From Bacteriovoracaceae bacterium (GTDB lineage Bacteria; Bdellovibrionota; Bacteriovoracia; Bacteriovoracales; Bacteriovoracaceae), in assembly GCA_003245675.1 (NCBI GenBank), contig QKCN01000045.1, positions 1 to 47,602 on the forward strand: 47,602 bases of DNA, read 5' to 3'. The notes under the pieces were generated by a model that saw only the letters and a list, made by a program, of their open reading frames with translations, ran no database searches and was not told where the DNA came from. The translations under genes were made by a program, and so were the position numbers. This document shows, piece after piece, positions 40,734-47,602 of this stretch (its first letter is position 1; every line of letters starts with the position of its first letter).

Positions 40734-41687
40734 ATGTTCATAAGTGCGTTCTTTTTGGTCCTCTCTTTGGTTATTTTATATATTGCTGCAGAATTGAGTT
40801 TGTCTGGGGCTGAAAAAATTGGTCGGGCCATGCATCTTTCTCCTTTGGCAATTGGTATGTTGCTCGTTGGATTTGGGACTTCTTTGCCCGAATTTTTTGT
40901 ATCTCATATTGCTAGCTATAAAGGGGACTATGGTATTGCCTTGGGGAATATTGTTGGATCAAACTTGGCCAATATTTTTCTTATTTTGGGTGTGTCTGCA
41001 TGTTTTGTCGCTTTGCGCTTTCAAGGGAAAGAGGCTTTTTATAATCTCAGTTTGCATTTAATCATGAGTCTTTTGTTGGCCATCGTTTTATATTTTTCTT
41101 GGATTAATATCTTTTCTGGTCTTTTGTTTCTCATTCTGTTTTTTCTTTTTCTACATGGAGTTTATCAGCAGGCTAAAAAAACGCGCCAACAAAAAAAGCA
41201 AATACAGACAACAGAAGGTGCATCGACTTCTTTTTCGTGGAAATCTTCCTTCTGGGAGAGTGGAAAAGTTCTTTTGGGACTTGCTGGTCTTTATGCTGGC
41301 GGAGAATTACTTACAGTGCATGGCAGTTTGTTGGCAAAATTTATGGGGGTGCCGAGCTATATTATCTCCGTCATTTTTGTTGCCTTTGGAACTTCCTTTC
41401 CCGAACTTGCAACATCCCTAATTGCCATTTATCGTAAGAAAGACACAGAATTGATTATGGGAAATATTATTGGTTCCAATCTTTTTAATGTGTGCTTTAT
41501 TTTGGGGACTTGTTCTTTTTATTCCTTTCCTTTAACTCAAACTTATTTGATGGAATCTTTAGGAATCGTGGGCTCTGCTCTTTTGTTATTTCTTCTTTAC
41601 CTATTTAAAAGTGCCCTTTTTCGTTTTTGGGGATTCGTGTTTTTAGTAGCTTATGGTGCTTTTGTCTGGTTTTGGCTTGCTGGCTAA
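40734..41687 (+). CDS. Calcium/sodium (cation/H+) exchanger, CaCA family
   Basis: Inner-membrane antiporter with about ten helices in two inverted repeats. The alpha-repeats are clear: GFGTSLPE (46-53) followed by GNIVGSNLANI in the first half, and AFGTSFPE (217-224) followed by GNIIGSNLFNV in the second. Glu in each LPE/FPE motif is the ion-binding residue. A short cytoplasmic loop (about 145-168) is Lys/Gln-rich. It is a YrbG-type bacterial member of 317 residues; the ion preference is not readable. ATG 40734 lies in its own unit, divergent from the small membrane protein. Confidence 0.92.
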   Translation: MFISAFFLVLSLVILYIAAELSLSGAEKIGRAMHLSPLAIGMLLVGFGTSLPEFFVSHIASYKGDYGIALGNIVGSNLANIFLILGVSACFVALRFQGKEAFYNLSLHLIMSLLLAIVLYFSWINIFSGLLFLILFFLFLHGVYQQAKKTRQQKKQIQTTEGASTSFSWKSSFWESGKVLLGLAGLYAGGELLTVHGSLLAKFMGVPSYIISVIFVAFGTSFPELATSLIAIYRKKDTELIMGNIIGSNLFNVCFILGTCSFYSFPLTQTYLMESLGIVGSALLLFLLYLFKSALFRFWGFVFLVAYGAFVWFWLAG

Positions 41688-41757
41688 ATAATATTTATCC
41701 TAAATGTTCATTCTCTTTGCGCCGAAAAGCGTATGCATTTGTTTTTAGGAAGTAATT

Positions 41758-42726
41758 ATGAAAGAAGATGAATTATGCCGTGTTGATATTACTCTCGCTT
41801 TGAGGTTTGAAAAAGATTTTGTCTACGATGTCTATTTGCGTTTGTCGAAGGACAAGGTCGTCAAGATTGGTAAGCAGGGTGATAATGTTATTGATCTGCT
41901 TCGCAAGTATCACGAGAAGAAGGACGTTCAAGATATTTATATTTCGCGAGATGATTTCAAGCATTTCTCTCTTGTGATGAAAGAGGGGATGAAGGCGAGA
42001 TTTTTTAATCCCGAAACGACAGAAGAAGAGCAGGTTGAACTTTTGGATAAAGGCCATCAAGTCGTTAAAGAATCGCTGAATAAATTTGGTGTCTCCAAAG
42101 AAAATATCGAGATGGCCGAAGAGATTTCTCGCACCTCAATGAAAACGATAAATAGGACACCTAATTTATTTCGTTTTTTGAAGCAGTTTGAGTCGACTTG
42201 CAGCAAAGAGTATTTACGCAGTGTTTTGGTTGGTTATACCACTATTTGCATGATTGACACTTTCGAGTGGAAGTCTGATGCCATTAAAGAAAAAGCGTCA
42301 TTAGCTGCGATGTTGTGTGATATTACCTTAGAGCCTCGTGATTTTGAAGATATTCGTGCATATGAGGGACGTACTCATGAGCAGAGTAAGGAGACTCTTT
42401 CTAAGAGAGTTCTTATGCATCCTCAAAAAGTTATGTCGCTGTTGAGTGAAGAAAATGCACCTTGGGTATCTAAAGAGACTTTGACTATGATTGAGCAACA
42501 TCATGAGCGTCCTGATGGGAGTGGTTTTCCTTTGGGGATTTCTCATCAGCGTATTCCCTTGCTCTCTGCCCTTTTTATGGTGGCGTTTCGCTTTGTAAAT
42601 TTACTTTTTGAATATGAGTTTGATTTTCAACGTTGCAATGAAATTTTTGCTATTTTGCACAAAGAGTATGGAAAGGCCAATGGGCGCAAGGCAATTGATG
42701 CTTTGGCTACAATGTTGGGGATTTAG
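41758..42726 (+). CDS. Degenerate HD-GYP domain protein
   Basis: The HD-GYP domain (about 150-322) belongs to the family of metal-dependent c-di-GMP phosphodiesterases. The HHERPDGSGFP motif (248-258) is nearly canonical (GFP for GYP) and HP (221-222) is kept. However, the defining HD pair reads Cys187-Asp188 in AMLCDITLEP, and the late metal-binding VAD position reads VAF. Loss of two metal ligands suggests a binding protein without hydrolysis. The N-terminal 110 residues contain an RFEKDFVYDVYLRL strand pattern, not identified. ATG 41758 follows AGGAAG. It is 3 bases from the downstream receiver/PilZ-like gene. Confidence 0.85.
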   Translation: MKEDELCRVDITLALRFEKDFVYDVYLRLSKDKVVKIGKQGDNVIDLLRKYHEKKDVQDIYISRDDFKHFSLVMKEGMKARFFNPETTEEEQVELLDKGHQVVKESLNKFGVSKENIEMAEEISRTSMKTINRTPNLFRFLKQFESTCSKEYLRSVLVGYTTICMIDTFEWKSDAIKEKASLAAMLCDITLEPRDFEDIRAYEGRTHEQSKETLSKRVLMHPQKVMSLLSEENAPWVSKETLTMIEQHHERPDGSGFPLGISHQRIPLLSALFMVAFRFVNLLFEYEFDFQRCNEIFAILHKEYGKANGRKAIDALATMLGI

Positions 42727-42729
42727 ATT

Positions 42730-44340
42730 TTGAAAGAAAAGATCATTGTCGCCTATGTAGGATTAGATAAGCGTTACTGGCAAAATGTCCAGGAAGAGTT
42801 TGAGCTTATATATGGTGAAGCGCATGAATTTGAGTTTGTTCATCTGGTGATGAAAGCAGAAGAGCATATTCTTAAGTATTATCGTGTGATTCGAGATCGC
42901 AAGGTACAAATTCTATTTTTGGATTTTAATACTTATGAACAGCAAGTTCTTAAGCTGGCTAAAACCATTCGGCGTGATAGTTTCTTTTCCTACATGACTG
43001 TCATTGGTCTCTTTAGTTTTCAACAGGCAAAAAGTCCAATTCTGAAGGATAGTTTTCTAGCAGGGATTATGATTAACCACATCAAACTCAATGATGTCTA
43101 TGATTCAGTGTTTGATGCCTACACCTTGCTCAATTTTGAAAATCATATTCGGCCTCCTTTCTTTTTGGCCCGATTTAAAGGACAGATCTTTCAAGTCAAA
43201 GAGACAGTCCGGGTGAATTATTTATCGACCACCGAAATGGGTATTGAAACGAATCATCCTTTAGAGCGCGCACATGTTGTTTCTGTTGGAAATAATCTTG
43301 ATCCGGAAATAGTGCCTTCGCAGCAGTTTATGGTGAAGTCCGTTCAAAGCCATGGGCATTATTATAATTATTTAAATTGTGCTGTCTTAGACTTCCTTTT
43401 TGTTGATCAGCTTGGCGGGGGAAGTAAAAAAGATGCGATGGCTTTAGCTGAAATGAAAGATAAAGAAGAAACGAGAGCAGCACAAGTTATTAAGGCGAAA
43501 GAGGATTTTCGTCTTTGGTTAAAAACAAAAGAAAAAGATTCCGTTATAAAAAGTTTGCGTTTGCTTGTGATTGATCGCAATTTAAATCTTTTGTCGCAAG
43601 CGGATGATTGGATTGGAAATCTACCTTACTCCTTTAGGGCCCATGGGCATATTATGGATGTGGAGGACGAACTCAATCGTTTTCGCCCAAGTATTATTAC
43701 GGTGCAGTATTTTGAAAAAGTTGCAGAAGTGATGGCCGAGCCGACAGTCGAAGAAAAGAAAGTTGTTTCCGCAAAGCCTGACGATAAAATGAAAATTAAA
43801 TTGCAGCCAGAAGTTTATAACGATGAAAAATTTATTGAATCGCTGGTTGCTGCGGCTAAGAAAATCCCCCAGTATAAGCCCATCATTGTCGTGTTTGGTT
43901 ATAGTAAAAAGGGATCGGGAAGCCTGCAAAAGCAGTTGGGCTATGAGAAAATCATGGTGAACGCGATGGATTTTGAGCTGGATGCCTTAATGTCAATGGG
44001 CTCTTTGTTTGAAAACAAGAATAAGTTTTTTAATCCTATGACAATTACCAATAAGGTCTTTATAGAGAAAAATGATGATCTGAGTATTGCAACAATTAAT
44101 TATAATATCGAGGTTGTCGCGATGAGTGAGTCTGTTATTTATTTCTCTTCGGCCCAAACCATTGCAGCCTATTCTGTTTTTGAGTTAGAAAATCCCGCCA
44201 AGTTGCATATTACGGTTGTTCCCATGAGTAACTCCGAATCTCAATTGTATCCCAAGGCCTATAAGGGGCTGATTCACGCTTTTGATAAAGAGCAGAAAGA
44301 CAAGCTGCGTAAATTTATCATTTCAGAAGGCAAAAAGTAG
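42730..44340 (+). CDS. Large protein with receiver-like and possible PilZ-like domains
   Basis: A 536-residue soluble protein with no signal peptide. The N-terminal 130 residues read as a receiver-type fold (IIVAYVGLDK, VQILFLDFN with a candidate Asp, YMTVIGLF). Residues about 145-245 look like a divergent PilZ beta-barrel (STTEMG at the position of DxSxxG) but lack the RxxxR c-di-GMP contact. A second receiver-like segment starts LRLLVIDRNLNLL (about 278) and is followed by an acidic/Lys linker and a further alpha/beta part with IIVVFGYSKKG. TTG 42730 follows GGGGA. With the HD-GYP-like gene it forms a two-gene signalling unit; all functional statements are inference. Confidence 0.78.
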   Translation: MKEKIIVAYVGLDKRYWQNVQEEFELIYGEAHEFEFVHLVMKAEEHILKYYRVIRDRKVQILFLDFNTYEQQVLKLAKTIRRDSFFSYMTVIGLFSFQQAKSPILKDSFLAGIMINHIKLNDVYDSVFDAYTLLNFENHIRPPFFLARFKGQIFQVKETVRVNYLSTTEMGIETNHPLERAHVVSVGNNLDPEIVPSQQFMVKSVQSHGHYYNYLNCAVLDFLFVDQLGGGSKKDAMALAEMKDKEETRAAQVIKAKEDFRLWLKTKEKDSVIKSLRLLVIDRNLNLLSQADDWIGNLPYSFRAHGHIMDVEDELNRFRPSIITVQYFEKVAEVMAEPTVEEKKVVSAKPDDKMKIKLQPEVYNDEKFIESLVAAAKKIPQYKPIIVVFGYSKKGSGSLQKQLGYEKIMVNAMDFELDALMSMGSLFENKNKFFNPMTITNKVFIEKNDDLSIATINYNIEVVAMSESVIYFSSAQTIAAYSVFELENPAKLHITVVPMSNSESQLYPKAYKGLIHAFDKEQKDKLRKFIISEGKK

Positions 44341-44434
44341 TTGGCGCACTGGGCCAAAATGCAAAAGTAATTCACAAGATTTTCTTTTTCTGACATCATA
44401 GTGGCAGTTTGATTGTATTTATGAGGAGCTGACT

Positions 44435-45757
44435 ATGGTGGAAAAGAATTTAGAATCAATGAATGACTTGGTAAGTCTTTGTAAAAGAAGAGGATTTATA
44501 TTTCAAAGTTCTGAAATATATGGAGGCTTAGGGTCTTGTTGGGATTATGGTCCGCTCGGCGTGGAACTCAAAAATATTGTGAAGAATCGTTGGTGGAAGG
44601 CAATGACCTATCGTGATGATGTGGTTGGTGTTGATGCTTCTATTCTTATGCATCCCACAGTCTGGAAGGCTTCTGGGCATGTTGATAATTTTACTGACCC
44701 TTTGATTGATTGCAAAAAATGTAAATCGCGTTTTCGTGAAGATAAGATTGATGTCAATGCTCCTTGTCCTAATTGTGGGGCCCAAGGTGAATTTACAGAA
44801 GCTCGTGAGTTTAATCTTATGTTTAAAACTCAGATGGGGGCAGTTGAAGATACTGCATCGACAGTTTTCTTACGTCCTGAAACTGCTCAGGGGATTTTCG
44901 TGAATTTCCCTAATATCCAATCAACCATGAGAAAGAAGCTCCCTTTTGGTATTGCTCAGATTGGTAAAGCTTTTCGCAATGAAATTACTCCAGGAAATTT
45001 TATTTTTAGAACTCGTGAATTTGAACAAATGGAAATGCAATATTTTGTAAAACCCGGTTCTCAAAAAGAATTTATGGAAATGTGGAAAGAAGAGAGATGG
45101 AAGTGGCACGTGTCTAATGGTATTCGCCCAGAAAAACTTCGCTACCATCCGCATGGGGAAGGTGAGCTGGCCCACTACGCAGATGCTGCCTTAGATATTG
45201 AATATGAATTTCCAATTGGCTGGGGAGAGATGGAAGGTGTTCACTCCCGTACTGATTTTGATCTTAAACAACATCAAGAGTTTTCAGGTAAAAATCTTCA
45301 GTATGTCGATCAGCTAGATGGCAATAAAAAGTATATTCCTTATGTCATTGAAACATCTGTGGGATGTGATCGCCATTTGTTGGCCATTTTATGTGATGCT
45401 TATCGCGTGGAAAATCCAGGAACGGAGGAAGAGCGAGTTGTTATGCGTTTTGCTCCTCATATGGCACCGATCAAAGCGGCCGTTATGCCTTTAATGAAAA
45501 AGCCTGAGTTAGAAGAAATAGCCACAGGTCTTTATAAAGAATTACAAAAATATTTCAAAATTGAATATGATGTCGCGGGATCGATTGGGAAGCGTTATCG
45601 TCGCCAAGATGAAATTGGGACACCGTACTGTTTTACTATTGACTATGATACAATTGAAGACCGTACCGTGACTGTGAGGGATCGCGATTCAATGTCTCAA
45701 GAAAGAGTTTCTTTAGATAAAATTGTCGATTTTATGAGAGATAAGATCAGGGACTAA
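44435..45757 (+). CDS. glyS: Glycyl-tRNA synthetase, alpha2 (single-chain) type
   Basis: Class II synthetase charging tRNA-Gly. The N-terminus [18 protein letters not shown] and motif 2 FRNEITPG with [12 protein letters not shown] are diagnostic of the dimeric type; motif 3 lies near VGCDRHLL. A zinc-binding insertion CKKC...CPNC (about 90-115) is present, as are the C-terminal anticodon-domain motifs [11 protein letters not shown] and [16 protein letters not shown]. Length 440 is typical. ATG 44435 has GAGGAGC upstream. Stop and next start share a base (TAATG). Confidence 0.97.
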   Translation: MVEKNLESMNDLVSLCKRRGFIFQSSEIYGGLGSCWDYGPLGVELKNIVKNRWWKAMTYRDDVVGVDASILMHPTVWKASGHVDNFTDPLIDCKKCKSRFREDKIDVNAPCPNCGAQGEFTEAREFNLMFKTQMGAVEDTASTVFLRPETAQGIFVNFPNIQSTMRKKLPFGIAQIGKAFRNEITPGNFIFRTREFEQMEMQYFVKPGSQKEFMEMWKEERWKWHVSNGIRPEKLRYHPHGEGELAHYADAALDIEYEFPIGWGEMEGVHSRTDFDLKQHQEFSGKNLQYVDQLDGNKKYIPYVIETSVGCDRHLLAILCDAYRVENPGTEEERVVMRFAPHMAPIKAAVMPLMKKPELEEIATGLYKELQKYFKIEYDVAGSIGKRYRRQDEIGTPYCFTIDYDTIEDRTVTVRDRDSMSQERVSLDKIVDFMRDKIRD

Positions 45758-46662
45758 TGCAAAAATTCTTGAAGGAAAAATTCAAGGCTGAACTTCAAAA
45801 AGCACCGTTTGATCATATGGCCGTGGGATTGCTTGACTTAAAAAAGAAAAGCTATTCAACGGCCTCTCTTTTAGGGGCAGAAGAGACTTTTTTTGATTTA
45901 GCCAGTATCTCAAAAGTTTTCAACTTAGCGGGAGCAAAACTCATTTATCCAGAGTTATTTGATGCTCAGATGGATTTGTTATTAAACCATCAGGGAGGTC
46001 TTCCTGCTTGGGGTTTGCTTTCTCATTCCAATTGGAAAGATCAACTGTTGCAGTATGAGATCAAGGAGTCACCTGTCGAGTATTCCGATTTTTCGGCATT
46101 GCGCTTGATGCTCGAACTAGAACAGAAATCTAAAAAATCATTATACGAATTGATGAAACCTCATTGGCATGATGATATTCGTTTTTGGAAGGATTTGGAG
46201 CTTTCGACTCATTGCCCATGCTACGGTATGCGTTCTGGGAAAAAAATTATTGGTGAAGTGCACGACCCCAATGCTTATAATTTAGATTGCTATACTTCTC
46301 ATGCAGGTCTTTTTGCTCCTGTTGCTGCAGTTTTGGAAACTATTTTACGCTGGAATGAGCAATTTCAATTATTGTCATATATGGAGCAACACTTAAAAAA
46401 GAAAAATGCAGATGTTCGTTATGTTAATGGCTGGGATACTTTAGCGCGACCAGATGATTCTTTAGCTGGACGCAATTTGAGTTCCTTTGTTTTTGGCCAT
46501 TTGGGTTTTACTGGAACGAGCTTGTGGATTGATTGTGAGAGACAATTGGCCGTTGTGATTCTGACAAACGCAGTTCAGTTTTATTGGTATGAGCGAGAAA
46601 TTTTAAATAAATTGAGAAAAGAAATAGGGACTTTGTTGTTCCATGAAAAGGATTTGCTATGA
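45757..46662 (+). CDS. Cytoplasmic SxxK serine hydrolase (class C beta-lactamase/esterase family)
   Basis: A penicillin-recognising-fold enzyme with Ser50-x-x-Lys53 (ASISK) as the catalytic pair, Tyr109-Ser-Asp111 as the YxN-like motif and GHLGFTGTS near residue 247 in the position of the KTG strand. The family includes beta-lactamases, D-aminopeptidases and esterases. Unlike most members it has no signal peptide, so it works in the cytoplasm. The start overlaps glyS by one base and its stop overlaps mpl (ATGA), suggesting a role in handling imported murein peptides, but this is inference from position. Length 301. Confidence 0.85.
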   Translation: MQKFLKEKFKAELQKAPFDHMAVGLLDLKKKSYSTASLLGAEETFFDLASISKVFNLAGAKLIYPELFDAQMDLLLNHQGGLPAWGLLSHSNWKDQLLQYEIKESPVEYSDFSALRLMLELEQKSKKSLYELMKPHWHDDIRFWKDLELSTHCPCYGMRSGKKIIGEVHDPNAYNLDCYTSHAGLFAPVAAVLETILRWNEQFQLLSYMEQHLKKKNADVRYVNGWDTLARPDDSLAGRNLSSFVFGHLGFTGTSLWIDCERQLAVVILTNAVQFYWYEREILNKLRKEIGTLLFHEKDLL

Positions 46663-47602
46663 AAGCTTATAGTAAAGATGATTTAATTTCGAATATTGAC
46701 CATATAAAGAAAGTCTTTTTCTTTCGGATTTCGGGAACAGGGATGGGCGCTGCCGCAACTTTGTTGAAAGAGTCTGGCTTTGATATTTCCGGCTGTGATA
46801 TGAGCTTTGATCCCCCGATGGGAGATTATCTCAAGCAAGCAGGGATTCCTTGTTATGATATTGATAAAGTCGATTGCAGTTTTCTCAAGCAGTATGATCT
46901 CATCGTCGTGGGAAATTCGGTGGCCAATCCTAATAAAGGGGAGGCGGGCCGTTACGCACGCCTTATTGAAGAAGCTGAAGTTCCTTTTGCTTCCTTCCCA
47001 ACCGTGCTTGGGGCTTTATTGCTAAGGCATCGCGATGTCGTTGGCATTGCTGGGACTCATGGTAAAACAACGACGACTTATCTCGCTTTGCAATTGTTCC
47101 GAAATTTAGGCATGAATCCGGGCTATTTTATCGGTGGCGTTTTGAATGATGCCCCTCCGTCAGCGCTTGGTGAAGGACTGTTTTTTATTGAATCAGATGA
47201 ATATGACTCCGCTTATTTTGAAAAGTTTTCTAAATTTCGCTCTTATGAATTAAATCATATGATTTTGACTTCTCTTGAATTTGATCACGCAGATATTTTT
47301 GAAAATTTAGAACAGATTGAGTCCGAATTTACTGCCGTCCTTCCACATTTGAGTGGACAGGTGATCGCTTGCCATCAGTATGAGAGCGTCAATCGTCTTC
47401 ACAAACAATGTGGTGAGCATAAGGATTGGTTCTTGTATGGCGAAGATGGTCCAATTGGTCCACGCAATATTATCTCGGGAGAGAAAGGTTCTTCGTTTGA
47501 ATTATCTCTTTGGGGAGATTGGCATCGTTTTGATACCAATTTAATTGGCATTCACAATGTTCTCAATCTGGCGTCTTGTCTTATATTTGCCTATACCCAA
47601 GG
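46659..47602 (+). CDS. mpl: UDP-N-acetylmuramate:L-alanyl-gamma-D-glutamyl-meso-diaminopimelate ligase (3' end outside window)
   Basis: Reattaches the recycled murein tripeptide to UDP-MurNAc. Only about 314 of the usual about 450 residues lie in the window; the frame is open at its end. The N-terminal SGTGMGAAATLLKESGF nucleotide-sugar motif and DPPM (51-54) favour Mpl over MurC. The ATP loop AGTHGKTTTT lies at 131-140; EFDHADIF and GIHNVLN follow, as in Mur ligases. ATG 46659 has AAAAGGA 6 bases upstream and overlaps the serine hydrolase stop by four bases. Confidence 0.92.
   Translation, partial: MKAYSKDDLISNIDHIKKVFFFRISGTGMGAAATLLKESGFDISGCDMSFDPPMGDYLKQAGIPCYDIDKVDCSFLKQYDLIVVGNSVANPNKGEAGRYARLIEEAEVPFASFPTVLGALLLRHRDVVGIAGTHGKTTTTYLALQLFRNLGMNPGYFIGGVLNDAPPSALGEGLFFIESDEYDSAYFEKFSKFRSYELNHMILTSLEFDHADIFENLEQIESEFTAVLPHLSGQVIACHQYESVNRLHKQCGEHKDWFLYGEDGPIGPRNIISGEKGSSFELSLWGDWHRFDTNLIGIHNVLNLASCLIFAYTQ

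Noticed and set aside
44341-44357. TTGGC/GCCAA hairpin after the receiver/PilZ-like gene
   Set aside because: Only five pairs, seven-base loop and no T run; not convincing as a terminator.
1-47602. tRNA, rRNA, mobile elements or prophage
   Set aside because: No cloverleaf-like intergenic segment, transposase, integrase or phage structural gene was seen; gaps between genes are short.

Overview
This is an AT-rich, gene-dense bacterial chromosome segment with about 42 protein genes. I saw no rRNA, tRNA, CRISPR array, insertion sequence or prophage. The gene content points to a Gram-negative bacterium of the Bdellovibrionota (Bdellovibrio or Bacteriovorax relatives). Pointers are an L,D-transpeptidase/NTF2 protein resembling the Bdellovibrio curvature enzyme beside a bactofilin, many lipoproteins and signal peptides, Gld-type ABC transport genes, c-di-GMP-type signalling proteins and murein recycling by Mpl. 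The assignment rests on gene content and protein style only; no marker gene was placed on a tree.

Layout. 1-2.0 kb: an unassigned protein and an exported permuted papain-like (NlpC/DUF4105-like) protein. 2.1-3.1 kb: class II fructose-bisphosphate aldolase, closed by a strong terminator. 3.3-6.5 kb: a large Cys-rich lipoprotein, a small exported protein, a rhomboid-fold protein without catalytic residues and a tiny acidic protein. 6.5-9.4 kb: FliL-like protein, aminotransferase plus parvulin, and a PhnP-like metallo-hydrolase whose 3' end holds the terminator of the opposing operon. 9.5-12.3 kb: an M16 peptidase pair whose catalytic member is broken by a frameshift. 12.3-14.3 kb (minus): L,D-transpeptidase/NTF2, membrane coiled-coil protein and bactofilin, a likely cell-shape operon.

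14.5-19 kb: a very acidic coiled-coil protein, a diguanylate cyclase with a pseudo-receiver and a metallophosphoesterase. 19-21.7 kb: DEAD-box RNA helicase with a repetitive Arg-rich tail and an orphan DNA methyltransferase. 21.6-25.5 kb (minus): a secreted GH1 protein strongly reminiscent of plant SFR2, a histone-H1-like protein and NAD synthetase. 25.5-29.8 kb: TrmFO, an EamA transporter, a UDP-xylose-synthase-like epimerase and (minus) NrnA. 29.8-37.1 kb: a tightly packed operon of LtaS-like phosphotransferase, GldA/GldF/GldG-like ABC system, DUF4340 protein and membrane protein.

37.2-40.2 kb: nucleoside and base salvage (thymidine kinase, uracil and hypoxanthine phosphoribosyltransferases) followed by a possible RNase-H-fold protein. 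40.2-44.3 kb: a membrane protein, a Ca/Na exchanger, a degenerate HD-GYP protein and a receiver/PilZ-like protein. 44.4-47.6 kb: glycyl-tRNA synthetase, a cytoplasmic SxxK serine hydrolase and the 5' two thirds of mpl, which runs off the window.

The most unusual items are the SFR2-like GH1 enzyme, the shape operon, the broken M16 peptidase, the pseudo-rhomboid and the run of signalling proteins with altered active sites. Translational coupling is frequent (ATGA and TAATG junctions). No stretch over 300 bases lacks a gene; the longest gap (3077-3318) holds a terminator and an imperfectly understood inverted repeat.
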